Below, piece by piece: positions 25,814-34,859 of a DNA stretch of 39,852 nucleotides. Source of the DNA: Planctomycetota bacterium (GTDB lineage: Bacteria > Planctomycetota > J058 > JAJDCQ01); contig JAJDCQ010000007.1 in assembly GCA_029260755.1 (NCBI GenBank), positions 1-39,852 of the forward strand. The letters are read 5' to 3'. The translations under genes were made by a program, and so were the position numbers. The notes below the pieces were generated by a model. The model worked only from the letters and a program-made list of their open reading frames with translations. It was not told the DNA's origin and made no database searches. Numbering within the stretch: the first letter of the stretch is position 1; each line of letters starts with the position of its first letter.

Positions 25814-27057
25814 TGGCCGACCATCACGAGACGATCATCATCGGCGCCGGCCCGGCCGGCCTGTCGGTCGCGGCCGCGCTCGCCCACGAAGGCCGCCCGG
25901 CGCTGCTCCTCGAGCGAGCGGACGGCGTCGGGAACGCGTGGCGCAACCACTACGATCGGCTGCATCTGCACACCGACCGCGACCACTCGATCCTGCCGCA
26001 CTTTCCGTGGCCGACGGACACGCCTCGCTACCCCTCGCGGGCGCAGGTCGTCGACTACCTCGAGGCCTACGCGAAGGCCTTCGAGCTGGCGCCCCGGTTC
26101 GGCACGAACGTCGTCTCGGCGCGGCCCGACGGCGACGGCTGGCGCGTGGAGGCGGAGGACGGGGCGACCTGGTCCGCGGACAACCTCGTCGTCGCGACCG
26201 GAACCAACGGCGTCCCCCACGTCCCCGACTGGCCGGGTCGCGAGTCGTTCCGCGGCACCGTCGTCCACAGCTTCGGGTACCGGAACGGCGCGCCGTGGCA
26301 CGGCATGGACGCCCTCGTCGTCGGCTTCGGCAACTCGGGCGGCGAGATCGCGCTCGACCTCATCGAACTCGGCGCCCGGACGAAGATCGCGGTGCGGAGC
26401 CCGGTCAACGTGATCCCGAAGGAGGTGATGGGCACGCCGATCCTGGCGATCGGCATCCGAAGCCAGGGCCTGCCCGCATGGCTCGCCGACCTCCTGACCA
26501 AGCCGCTCCTCGCCCTCACGATCGGCGACATCGAGAAGCTCGGTCTGAAGAAGCTCCCCTACGGACCGGCGGAGCAGATCGCCACGACGGCGACGATCCC
26601 CCTGATCGACATCGGAACGCTCGACCGGATCCGCGAGGGGACACTCCACGTCCGGCCCGGGATCGAGCGGTTCACCGAGACCGGCGTCGTCTACGAGGCG
26701 AGTCCCGCAGGGTCCGACCCGAGGGACGAGGGGCGAGACCCGCAGGAAGCGAGCCAGAGCTGGGCGGGTCGCGAGGAGCGCTTCGACGTCGTCGTCCTCG
26801 CGACCGGCTACCGCGCGCGCCTCGACCGCTTCCTGAAGCTGCCGCACGGCAACGGCGTGGTCGACGAGCACGGCAAGCCCGACCCGAAGCTCTCGGGGCG
26901 CCCGACGCCGGTGCCCGGGCTGTACCTCTGCGGATTCTTCGTGTCGCCGACCGGGATGTTCCGCGAGCTGTCCATCGAGGCCATCCGGATCGCCGGCGCG
27001 ATCGCGAAGAAGGCGGCGCCTACCGGTCGCGCGCGAGCGCGCGTCGGAGCGCGGTGA
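25813..27057 (+). CDS. Flavin-containing monooxygenase-like FAD/NAD(P)H oxidoreductase
   Basis: A 414-residue protein. FAD-binding GAGPAG (11-16) is followed by the family segment GNAWRNHYDRLHLHT. The second Rossmann motif GFGNSG (171-176) binds NAD(P)H, and VLATGYRARLD (~330-340) is the ATG-containing motif of FMO/YUCCA/CzcO-like enzymes. Such enzymes oxygenate soft nucleophiles or carbonyls. The ATG at 25813 overlaps the hydrolase stop by one base. Between VYE and EERFDVV is a ~24-residue insert (26698-26769) with internal repeats that homologues would not be expected to have. The last 38 bases overlap the convergent cytochrome gene. Substrate unknown; coupling to the exported hydrolase suggests a role with its ester or acyl products, which is inference. 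Confidence 0.85.
   Translation: MADHHETIIIGAGPAGLSVAAALAHEGRPALLLERADGVGNAWRNHYDRLHLHTDRDHSILPHFPWPTDTPRYPSRAQVVDYLEAYAKAFELAPRFGTNVVSARPDGDGWRVEAEDGATWSADNLVVATGTNGVPHVPDWPGRESFRGTVVHSFGYRNGAPWHGMDALVVGFGNSGGEIALDLIELGARTKIAVRSPVNVIPKEVMGTPILAIGIRSQGLPAWLADLLTKPLLALTIGDIEKLGLKKLPYGPAEQIATTATIPLIDIGTLDRIREGTLHVRPGIERFTETGVVYEASPAGSDPRDEGRDPQEASQSWAGREERFDVVVLATGYRARLDRFLKLPHGNGVVDEHGKPDPKLSGRPTPVPGLYLCGFFVSPTGMFRELSIEAIRIAGAIAKKAAPTGRARARVGAR
26698..26769. repeat. In-frame insert with 14-bp near-identical direct repeats inside the monooxygenase gene
   Basis: GCGAGTCCCGCAGG (26698-26711) and GCGAGACCCGCAGG (26733-26746) differ by one base. The 72-bp stretch is in phase and encodes a charged, low-complexity insert (ASPAGSDPRDEGRDPQEA, then SQSWAG) in a surface position just before a conserved strand. 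It looks like a small repeat element inserted in frame. Confidence 0.45.
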
Positions 27058-28738
27058 TCCGTTCGCGGCGCACCTCCGGCGGGGCGACCGGGTCGTACTC
27101 GCTCGCCGCGAGGCGACGACCGATGACGCGCTCGACGGCGAACTGCGCGAACGTCCGGTTCACCGCGTAGGGATCATCGAGCCCGCTCAGCAACGCCGGC
27201 AGGGCCGGCTTGGCGAACGGCGACCGGCTCCACGCGTCCGCCGCGACGATCCGGACGACCGGCTCGCGCGACCGGAGCCACGCCTCGCCGACGGAGCCGT
27301 CGAGGTCGCCCCACGCCTCGGCCCACTCCTCGGGATCGAGGCGCGCGCCCCAGCCGACGGCGAGGGCGGCGGCCGTCCACCGGATCGACCGGTCGAGGTG
27401 ACAGAGGCTGCACGCGTTCGGCGCCGCCGCGGCGAGCATCCGCTCGTCGGTCGGCGAGCCGATCCGATGCGTCCGGACGACGTGCTCGAGGCCCTGCACC
27501 ACCCGCGGCTGATGGCAGTCGAGGCAGGTCACGGCCGCCTCGACCGGGTGCTGACCGTGCTCGGCGGCGGCGTCGGGCTCGCCGAGCTCCTCGTGGCAGG
27601 ACGCGGTGCAGACGGCGATGTGCTCGGGTCGGTCGCCCGCGTCGCCGCCGTCGGCCGGTCCCGCGACGTGCGGATCGTGGCAGTCGGTGCACTTGAGCGC
27701 GCCGGCGCACCCGCCGCTCGCGAGGTCCACCGCCTCGCGCGAGTTCCAGGTGCCGGAGCCATCGGGGTAGGTGCTCACCCCGCGCGCGAAGTGACACTGG
27801 CTGCAGATCGAGTTCACGACCCACGGGTCGCTCCGCGCGCCGGCGAGGCGCTCCGGCGTCGCCTTCGCGAAGAGCAACGACGGGCTCTGCGGAAGGAAGC
27901 GGATCGGCCGCCCCTCCACCGCGTGCTCACGGCCGCCGAAGTGACAGCTCTCGCAGCTGATCCCGAGGGTGACGAGGTCTTCGGGGACCAGACCCGGCTC
28001 GCCCCGCGCGCTCCCGAGGACGAGGTCCTCGTCGGGGAAGCCCGGCGCCCCGCGCCCGGCGAGGAGGCGCTCCTCGTAGGGGTAGGTGTTGTGGCAGAAG
28101 ATGCAGTTCTCGGTCCACGCCGCCCGGGCGTGCGCCTCGAGGGGCGGCAACGCGAGGCTGCCGTCGGTCGCGTACTCCGGCGGCATGTCGGAGTCGAAGT
28201 AGACCTCGGGATACCAGCGGTCACGGCCGATCCACCAGCCGAACGGGAGCTTGCCCTCACGCTTCCAGATGGGGTCGTCCAGCGGCTCGGGCCCCTCGAG
28301 CTGTCGGCCAATGTACATCTGCGTGAACCGACTGCCGACCGTCCGCGTCACCCGCCAGCGGCGCGCCTCCTCGCCGCGCCGGAGCGCCATCACGAACGCG
28401 TCGCCGTCGCGCTCGAAGCGCGCCACCGCGCCCGCGTACTCGAGGGTGACGCCGGAGAAGTCGCCGACGACGGTCGCCTCGCTCGCGTCGAGGTTCATCC
28501 GGGCGTGCGGATGGCCCCGCCACGCGGCCACCTTCTCCGGGTGACACGCGGCGCACGCCTCGGGGCCGACGTAGTCGGCGGGATGGATGTTGCTGTAGGA
28601 CTCGCCCGCGGCGAGATCCGCATCGAGGCTCGCCGACGCCCGCGGGTCGGCGTCGGGACGGCGCGACCACGCGACCGCGCCGACGACCACGACGAGGGCG
28701 GCGAGCGAGACCCAGGGGACGAAGCGGAGACGGCTCAC
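27020..28738 (-). CDS. Membrane-anchored multihaem (octahaem) c-type cytochrome
   Basis: A 572-residue protein with an N-terminal membrane anchor or signal (FVPWVSLAALVVVVGAVAW) and a GTG start. Seven CxxCH haem sites are visible, starting at Cys62, 212, 262, 312, 350, 405 and 443. An eighth possible site has three spacer residues (CTASCH, 377-382). The order CAACHPEKVAAWRGHPHARM, then CESCH and CTDCHDPH, is typical of periplasmic planctomycete multihaem proteins of the cytochrome c554/DmsE-like kind. After the last haem the C-terminus is helical and HEAT-like (VVRIVAADAWSRS, ALPALLSGLDDPYAVNRTFAQF). It should transfer electrons in the periplasm; the catalytic role, if any, is unknown. The 3' end overlaps the monooxygenase gene by 38 bases. 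Confidence 0.88.
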   Translation of the reverse strand: MSRLRFVPWVSLAALVVVVGAVAWSRRPDADPRASASLDADLAAGESYSNIHPADYVGPEACAACHPEKVAAWRGHPHARMNLDASEATVVGDFSGVTLEYAGAVARFERDGDAFVMALRRGEEARRWRVTRTVGSRFTQMYIGRQLEGPEPLDDPIWKREGKLPFGWWIGRDRWYPEVYFDSDMPPEYATDGSLALPPLEAHARAAWTENCIFCHNTYPYEERLLAGRGAPGFPDEDLVLGSARGEPGLVPEDLVTLGISCESCHFGGREHAVEGRPIRFLPQSPSLLFAKATPERLAGARSDPWVVNSICSQCHFARGVSTYPDGSGTWNSREAVDLASGGCAGALKCTDCHDPHVAGPADGGDAGDRPEHIAVCTASCHEELGEPDAAAEHGQHPVEAAVTCLDCHQPRVVQGLEHVVRTHRIGSPTDERMLAAAAPNACSLCHLDRSIRWTAAALAVGWGARLDPEEWAEAWGDLDGSVGEAWLRSREPVVRIVAADAWSRSPFAKPALPALLSGLDDPYAVNRTFAQFAVERVIGRRLAASEYDPVAPPEVRRERITALRRALARDR

Positions 28739-28782
28739 GCCCGGATTCTACTCGGAACGGCGGCCACGGATCGCCCGGCTCA

Positions 28783-28811
28783 TTGACGCCCGACCGCGGT
28801 CGCTGTCACAT
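28783..28811 (+). promoter_or_regulatory. Promoter-like boxes before the kinase-WD40 gene
   Basis: TTGACG (28783-28788), 17 bases, TCACAT (28806-28811), in the divergent gap between the cytochrome and kinase genes. This argues that the in-frame TTG at 28783 is a -35 box and not the start codon. Confidence 0.4.
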
Positions 28812-28830
28812 CGAACTGGGGACCTTCGAC

Positions 28831-31800
28831 TTGCCCACGCCCAACGACGATCGCCCGGCGCCCGGCCCGACCGGGTCGAGCATGCGCATCGGTCGCTACG
28901 TCGTGACGGGCGAGCTCGGTCGCGGCGGGATGGGCGTCGTCCTGCGCGCCCACGACCCGACGCTCTCCCGCGACGTCGCGATCAAGACGCTCCTCGACGT
29001 CGGCGGCTCGCCGGACCGCCGCGAGCGGTTCGAGCGCGAGGCGCGGGCCGCCGCGCGCCTGCGGCATCCCGGGATCGTCGGCGTGCACGAGGTCGGCGAG
29101 CACGCCGGCCGACCCTACATCGTGATGGACTTCGTCGAGGGCGAGACGCTCGACGCTCTGATCGAGCGAGGCCGGATCCCGCCGCGCCGCACGGCGGAGC
29201 TCATCCGGGACGTCGCCGCCGCCATCGAGCACGCCCACGGCAACGGGATCCTCCATCGCGATGTGAAGCCGCAGAACGTGCTCATCGACCCGGGAGGGAG
29301 CACGCATCTGGCCGACTTCGGCCTCGCCCGCGAGCTCGACGCGACCGGCGGCGAGCTCACGAAGACGGGCCAGCTCGTCGGGACGCCGCAGTACGTCGCG
29401 CCCGAGCAGGTGCGCGGGGGCCGCGACGCGATCGGGGTCGCCACCGACGTCTACGGGATCGGGGGCATCCTCTACCACGCCCTCGTCGGCCGTCCCGCCT
29501 TCGAGGGCGAGACGCTCCTCGAGCTCCTGAACAAGGTGCTCACCCGCGACCCCGAGTCGCCTCGCCAGCTCGACCCGAGCATCCACCCCGACCTCGAGAC
29601 GATCGCACTTCGATGCCTCGAGAAGGACCCCGCCCGTCGCTACCGGCGCGCGGGCGAGGTCGCGGCCGACCTCGACCGCTTCCTCGCTGGCGAGGCGATC
29701 TCCGCCCGCCCGATCGGACGGCGTGAACGGCTGGTCCGCTGGGGTCGGCGGAACCCCGCCCTCGCCGCGGCCGTCGGCGCGCTCCTCGTCGTGATCCTCG
29801 GCGGCGCGATCGCCGGCGCCTCGTTCGCCGCCTACTCGTTCGCCGAGATCCGCGAGGCGCTCGAGGAGGCCAGCGACGAGCGCGACAACGCGCACATCGC
29901 CGAGTCCGAGGCGGTCGCCCAGGCGAAGAAGGCGAGCGCCCTGGGCGCCGACGCAGCGGACGCCCGGGACGAGGCGCTCCGTCACCTCGCCCGCTCGCTC
30001 GTCACGAACGCCGCCAGCCTCGCCCGCGAGCATCGCGACGCCGAGGCATGGATCGCCCTCGCCCGATCCCTCGAGCTCGAGGACGCCTTCGCGACACGCC
30101 TCGCCCTCTGCGCCGCGCGGGCGCGCTCCCCGCGCCGGCGCTGGGCGACGCCGGGCCGGCTCCGCTGCTGCGCCCACGACCTCGCCTTCCGCCCCGGGGA
30201 TGGCGGCGTCCTCGCCGCCACCTCGGCAGGCGGCGTCGCCCTCTGGGACGTCGCCGACGGCCGCCGCGACGAGCGGTTCGCGTGGCAGGGCGTCTTCCGG
30301 GGCGGCTCGCTCGCGTGGAGCCCCGACGGGCGCTCCCTGGCGACGACCGAGCTCGGCGCGCCGATCGTCAAGGTGTGGGACCTCGGCACCGGAGCCGATC
30401 CGCGCGCGATCGCCATCGCCGATCGGCTGCCCCTGCACGTCCGCTGGAGCCCCGACGGCGCGACGCTCGCGGTCTCGGGAGACGACTTCGCGATCAGCCT
30501 CGTCGACGTGGCGACCGGCGAGACGCGCGCCGTCATCCCCTCGGAGATCGGGAGCGCCGAAGCCGGCGCGCGCCCCGAGTGGCGGGTGTTCGACTTCTCG
30601 CCCGACGGCCGCCTCCTCGCGACCGCGGGGGGCAGCGAGCGGATCACCGTCTGGGAGACCGTGACCGGCCGCGAACGGGCCCGGCTCGAACGCGGGGGGG
30701 CGGCCGCGCCGGTCGCCGGGCTGAGCTGGCTCGCCGACGACGAGGTGGTCTCCGCTCACATCGACGGCCGGGTGGAGACCGGCCCGGTCGATCCCTTCGG
30801 CGAGGTGCGTCGGGTCGCGACGCTCGACGCGCGCGCGAACGCCGTCGCGGCGAGCCCCGACGGCCGTCGCGTCGCCGTCGGCGCGGTCGACGGCTCGGTC
30901 CGACTGCTCGACCCGACGGGGGAGGATGCGATCGTCGCCGAGCTGATCGGGCCGTCGACCGCCGGCGACGTCTTCTTCGTCGCCTGGAGCCCGGACGGCG
31001 AACGCGTCGCGGCCGGCGACAACGACGGCACGGTCCGCGTCTGGCGCCGGGACGACGGTGGCTCGTTCGTCGCCGAGTCGGCGCTCCTCGGCCACGGCGG
31101 CGGAAAGATCCGGACGGTCGACGTCTCCCCCGACGGCCGCCGGGTCGTCTCGACCGCCTCTCACGACGCCACGCTCGTCTGGGACGCCGACACGGGGCGG
31201 TGCCTCGCCGACCTGCACGGGCTCTTCGACACCGAGAGCGACCTCGCCAGCCGCTGGGAGCCAGATGGAGCGTCGCTCCTGACGATCGGCCGGACCGGCA
31301 CCTTCGTCCGGCGCGACGCGACGACCGGCGCGCCGCGTGAGCCGCATTCCGACGGCGCCGGATCGGCGATGAGGTGGCCCATGACCGCGCGCGCGACGGC
31401 CGTCGCCGTCGCGGCGCGCGCCCCGGTCCTCGCGGCGGCGCTCGACGACGAGGCCGTCGCCGTCACGGTCCAGGACGGCGACGCCCCGAGGGCGCACCTC
31501 GTTCCGGTCGCGCGCGCCCCGCGTGTCGTCGCCCTCTCGCCCGACGGCGGCCTCCTCGCCGTCGGCGGCCGGCGGTGGATCCTCCTGTGGGACGTGGCCG
31601 CTCGCGAGACGCGAGCGACGATCGAGCATCCGGGGCTCGTCGACGCCCTCGCATTCGATGGCGACGGCGCGCGGCTCGCGTCGGGCGGCGCCGACCGGGT
31701 CGTGCGGATCTGGAGCACGACCGACGGCAGCTCGATCAAGGACCTCTGGCGCCACGATCGCTCGATCGGCGCCCTGGCGTTTTCGCCGGACGGGACGCGG

Positions 31801-33081
31801 ATCGCGTCGGGCGACGGATCCGGCTCGGTCCGCATCTGGGGCCTGCGCTTCAGGAACGTCCACCACGACGTGAACGTGGCGGGTCGCCCGGTGACGGCGA
31901 TCGCCTGGGGACCGGACGGATCGTGGCTCGTCGTGGCGCGCGGCAGCTCGCTCCGGCGCTGGGACCTCCCCGAGCGCGACGACGGCGACGACGGCGAGAT
32001 GATCTCCCGACACAACGGCGCGGTCTCGAGCCTGGCCTGGAGCGGCGACGGACATCGGCTCGTGTCGACCGGGGTGTACGACCGGCGTGTCTCGGTCTTC
32101 GAGGTGCGCGGACGGCAGCGCCTCACCGTCGACGTCGACGAGGTGCTTCGGTTCGCGCCGAGCTCGGAGAACCTCCGCGCCGCCGCCCTCGACCGGACCG
32201 GCGCGCGCCTCTTCGTCTCGGATCAGGGCGCGACGCTCCGCGCCTTCGACGTCGCGACCCGGGAACCGCTCGGTCCGACCGTCACGACCGAGGGCGCCGT
32301 CCGCGAGCTGCGCGTCGTTCCCGAGGCGCCGCCGGACCGATCGCCCGACCTCATCGCAATCCGGCACGACTACGACCCGACGTGGGGAGCGCCGACGCTG
32401 CTCCGCTGGCGCGTCTCCGAGGGCGAGACGACCGTCCTGGTCGAGGCGGGCGAGCCGGCGCTGGGCGCCTACCTCATGCCATCGCTCGACGGCCTCGCCT
32501 GGGTCGGAGCGGACGGCGGGCTCCACCTCGGCTCGGCCGCGGACGGGACGCGCCGGCGCACGCGCGTCCGTCTTCAGGGCGCGTGGGCGCTGGCGGTGCT
32601 CCCCGACGGCGAACGCTTCGTCGTCGGCGCGCGGAGCTACGCCTCGCGCGCCCGCGACGAGGGCGTCGGCGTCGTCTCGCTCCGATCGCTCGCCACCGGC
32701 GACACGCTCTGGACGCGCGCCGGGCTCGACGGGTTCGTCGCGTCGGCCGCGCTCGCCCCGCCCGCCGACATCGTCGCGGTCGGCACGAGCGCCGGAAGCG
32801 TCGCCCTCTTCGAGGTCGCGAGCGGCCGGCCGGTCGGCGTCCGGGAAGGGAACACCTCCGAGGTGCGCCGCCTCGCGTTCTCGCCCGACGGACGATGGTT
32901 CGCGACCGGGAGCGAAGGCGGGGCGGTCCGCGTCTGGGACGTCTCGGCGCTCCGCACCCCGCGCGAAGAGCTCGTCGCCGAGGCGCTCGCCTCCACCGGG
33001 CTCGACGTCCGCGGCAACGAGATCGTCGCCGGCGAGGCGGACGCGCGCCTGATCTCGATCGACGCGCTCCGCGATCGCTAG
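28831..33081 (+). CDS. Ser/Thr protein kinase with extracytoplasmic WD40 propellers
   Basis: About 1416 residues from the TTG at 28831, which has GGGGA eight bases upstream; an ATG at 28882 is the other candidate. The kinase domain (~20-285) is intact: LGRGGMGVVL, Lys52, RERFEREAR with Glu70, HRDVKPQNVL with Asp144, DFG at 162-164, then GTPQYVAPEQ. One membrane span (~310-336) is followed by a short coiled coil (IREALEEASDERDNAHIAESEAVAQ). Then ~950 residues of WD40 blades run to the end (GGVALWDVADGR, GTVRVWRRDDG, ATLVWDADTGRC, RVVRIWSTTDG, GAVRVWDVSAL), enough for two propellers. This kinase-TM-WD40 plan is typical of Planctomycetota; ligand unknown. The TAG stop uses the first base of the palindromic element at 33078-33260. 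Confidence 0.88.
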   Translation: MPTPNDDRPAPGPTGSSMRIGRYVVTGELGRGGMGVVLRAHDPTLSRDVAIKTLLDVGGSPDRRERFEREARAAARLRHPGIVGVHEVGEHAGRPYIVMDFVEGETLDALIERGRIPPRRTAELIRDVAAAIEHAHGNGILHRDVKPQNVLIDPGGSTHLADFGLARELDATGGELTKTGQLVGTPQYVAPEQVRGGRDAIGVATDVYGIGGILYHALVGRPAFEGETLLELLNKVLTRDPESPRQLDPSIHPDLETIALRCLEKDPARRYRRAGEVAADLDRFLAGEAISARPIGRRERLVRWGRRNPALAAAVGALLVVILGGAIAGASFAAYSFAEIREALEEASDERDNAHIAESEAVAQAKKASALGADAADARDEALRHLARSLVTNAASLAREHRDAEAWIALARSLELEDAFATRLALCAARARSPRRRWATPGRLRCCAHDLAFRPGDGGVLAATSAGGVALWDVADGRRDERFAWQGVFRGGSLAWSPDGRSLATTELGAPIVKVWDLGTGADPRAIAIADRLPLHVRWSPDGATLAVSGDDFAISLVDVATGETRAVIPSEIGSAEAGARPEWRVFDFSPDGRLLATAGGSERITVWETVTGRERARLERGGAAAPVAGLSWLADDEVVSAHIDGRVETGPVDPFGEVRRVATLDARANAVAASPDGRRVAVGAVDGSVRLLDPTGEDAIVAELIGPSTAGDVFFVAWSPDGERVAAGDNDGTVRVWRRDDGGSFVAESALLGHGGGKIRTVDVSPDGRRVVSTASHDATLVWDADTGRCLADLHGLFDTESDLASRWEPDGASLLTIGRTGTFVRRDATTGAPREPHSDGAGSAMRWPMTARATAVAVAARAPVLAAALDDEAVAVTVQDGDAPRAHLVPVARAPRVVALSPDGGLLAVGGRRWILLWDVAARETRATIEHPGLVDALAFDGDGARLASGGADRVVRIWSTTDGSSIKDLWRHDRSIGALAFSPDGTRIASGDGSGSVRIWGLRFRNVHHDVNVAGRPVTAIAWGPDGSWLVVARGSSLRRWDLPERDDGDDGEMISRHNGAVSSLAWSGDGHRLVSTGVYDRRVSVFEVRGRQRLTVDVDEVLRFAPSSENLRAAALDRTGARLFVSDQGATLRAFDVATREPLGPTVTTEGAVRELRVVPEAPPDRSPDLIAIRHDYDPTWGAPTLLRWRVSEGETTVLVEAGEPALGAYLMPSLDGLAWVGADGGLHLGSAADGTRRRTRVRLQGAWALAVLPDGERFVVGARSYASRARDEGVGVVSLRSLATGDTLWTRAGLDGFVASAALAPPADIVAVGTSAGSVALFEVASGRPVGVREGNTSEVRRLAFSPDGRWFATGSEGGAVRVWDVSALRTPREELVAEALASTGLDVRGNEIVAGEADARLISIDALRDR

Positions 33082-33260
33082 CCCGCATTGTTCACGAGCC
33101 TCGGCTGCGGTCGTGCGAGAGGCCGCTGGGCTGCGTCCTCGGGCCGAAATCGGCGCTCGCAGGCCAAAGAGGGCCAGCTCGGCCGATTTCGGCCCTGCGT
33201 CCTTGCCCAGCGGCCTCTCGCACGACCTCGCCATGATGCTCGTGAGCAAATGCGGGCTAG
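33078..33260. mobile_element. MITE-like palindromic element with CTAG ends, between convergent genes
   Basis: An imperfect inverted repeat covers the whole 183 bp. The ends are CTAGCCCGCATT (33078-33089) and its complement ending at 33260. Perfect inner blocks are a 21-mer at 33110-33130 paired with 33206-33226 and a 14-mer, GGGCCGAAATCGGC at 33141-33154, paired with 33182-33195. The loop is ~27 bases. It encodes no protein. CTAG at each end with TA as the likely duplicated target fits insertion by an IS630/Tc1-mariner-type transposase (family knowledge; no transposase is present here). The stop codons of both flanking genes are formed at its two CTAG ends. The RNA of either strand would fold into a strong hairpin and could end both transcripts. 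Confidence 0.75.
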
Positions 33261-34792
33261 TCGCCGGCCGGCGGGAGGCGAACGCCCTCGACGATCCGCG
33301 CGACCGCCGCGTCCCAGCGTCTCCGCGCCGCCTCGTCCTCGACGTGGTCGACGCGGACGGTGACCACCGCCAGACGCTTCTTCCCGTCCCGAGGACGCGG
33401 CGCCGTGACCGCGTAGACGACCCGCTCGCGGCGGGCCTGGGCGCCCTCTCCCGAGGATCGCGGGTGCGGACCGGTGATCCAGACCTCGTCGGGCGACGAC
33501 GAGCGCCGCCACGTGAGCGCCTTCTCGAAGCCGAGCTGCTCCGCGAGCTTCGCACCGAGTCGGTCGCGCTGCGCGGCCAGCCCCGCGTCGCCCGCTTCGG
33601 GGACGACGTCGACCAGGACCGACATCGCCTCTCGGGCGCCGGCCGCGTAGTCGTGCAGGACGAGGGCGACGCTCGTGGCCGGCGAGGCGGTCGACTGCGG
33701 CCGCATCACGCTCGGGACGGCGATGCGAAGGGTATCGCCGAGGACGGCCTCCGGCTCGCCGAGGGGGAGCTCGAGCGCCTTCTCGGCCGGGAGGAGCTCG
33801 AGCCACCGCCAGCTCTGGCGGATCGACTCCATCGCCTCGGCGCTGGTCCGGTCGCTCGTCCCGATGAGCCCGATCACGTAGGCGATCGACCCGCGGACCG
33901 ACACCATCGCGCCGGCGAGCGAACCGGTCTCGACGCGCGGGTTCGCGACGGTGACGATCCGGGCGAGCCGGCCGCCGAGCTCCGTCGTGCCGGGGACGAG
34001 CTTCCCGCGGTGACCGTCGGCGATCTGCTTCGCGACGACCTCGACGCGCGCGCCCTCGCCGACGGGGCGGGCCTCGACGTAGATCGCCGCGTTGATACGG
34101 CCATCGGGGTCGAGGCGAACCCACGTCCCGAGCCGCCACGGGCCGCCCGGCCCGGTCGAGGGCCAGCCGGCGGGCGGCGCGATCGACGCGCCGAAGGTCG
34201 GGAAGTCGAGCTGACCGGCGAGGGGAACGCCGGCGCTCGGCGGCGCCGGGTCGATCCTCGCCCCCTCGACGACGCCCTTCACGGCGGGGCCGAGCGTCTT
34301 CCAGCGCTCCTCGAGGACCGACGCAGTGATGCGCACGAGCGTCGCGCCCTGGACGAAGCTCATCTCGATGACGCGGACGTCCCGGTCCCGAACGGGGCGC
34401 TTGATCTCGACCCAGGCCACGTCCCGCTCCGAGATCTTCGCGATGCGGGCGGCGAGGAGTGAGTCGTAGGGGTGCGCCTCGACCTCCTCGCGGCGCGCCT
34501 CGACGATCTTCGCCGGCGGGACCGAACGGCCGATCCGGGTGAGCGACACGACGACGTTGTCGATGAATTTCGACTCCTCGCCCGGCTGCCGAAGGTAGCG
34601 GGTGCCGTCCCGCCCGGTGGCGAGGATCCAGCCGTCGGGGATCCGGAGGCCGACGCCGACCTCGGAGATGTCCCACCGCTTCGCGTCGGCCGGGGTCGGC
34701 TCCTCGGCCTCGGTCACCGGAGCGAGGACGGCGACGATGATCGCGACGACGGTCAAGGCGCGCGCGAGGCGCCCGGGAGACGAAGCCGACAT
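33257..34792 (-). CDS. Exported protein of unknown function with repeated PsbP/DUF1795-like modules
   Basis: About 511 residues from the ATG at 34792, chosen because GGAGGT lies eight bases upstream. The signal peptide is ARALTVVAIIVAVLAPVTEAEE. The mature part seems to contain similar alpha/beta modules of ~150 residues. Each opens with a 'G...IPxGW' phrase (GVGLRIPDGWI near residue 46; FGASIAPPAGWPSTG near 204; a third, LRIAVPSVM, near 361) and includes WVxI/VxLxxI strands and a helix of the ERW or ESIRQSW type. This is the pattern of PsbP/Mog1/DUF1795-like folds, but the match is by eye only. No catalytic residues are apparent. Its TAG stop is formed at the right end of the palindromic element. 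Confidence 0.65.
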   Translation of the reverse strand: MSASSPGRLARALTVVAIIVAVLAPVTEAEEPTPADAKRWDISEVGVGLRIPDGWILATGRDGTRYLRQPGEESKFIDNVVVSLTRIGRSVPPAKIVEARREEVEAHPYDSLLAARIAKISERDVAWVEIKRPVRDRDVRVIEMSFVQGATLVRITASVLEERWKTLGPAVKGVVEGARIDPAPPSAGVPLAGQLDFPTFGASIAPPAGWPSTGPGGPWRLGTWVRLDPDGRINAAIYVEARPVGEGARVEVVAKQIADGHRGKLVPGTTELGGRLARIVTVANPRVETGSLAGAMVSVRGSIAYVIGLIGTSDRTSAEAMESIRQSWRWLELLPAEKALELPLGEPEAVLGDTLRIAVPSVMRPQSTASPATSVALVLHDYAAGAREAMSVLVDVVPEAGDAGLAAQRDRLGAKLAEQLGFEKALTWRRSSSPDEVWITGPHPRSSGEGAQARRERVVYAVTAPRPRDGKKRLAVVTVRVDHVEDEAARRRWDAAVARIVEGVRLPPAGD

Positions 34793-34859
34793 GGACGGAC
34801 CTCCGAGAGCGGGGAGCGATCCCGGCATCATAGGCCGCCCGCGGGCGGCGCGCGACCCG

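Noticed and set aside
33088..33363. Short frames reading through the palindromic element
   Set aside because: They encode repeat-derived Arg/Pro-rich peptides. The inverted repeat explains the sequence better than a gene does.
28780..33555. A 1591-codon open frame on the minus strand opposite the kinase-WD40 gene
   Set aside because: Composition is Arg/Asp/Gly/Val-rich without any domain, and the plus strand encodes a clear kinase and WD40 protein. Long antisense frames are expected at this GC content.
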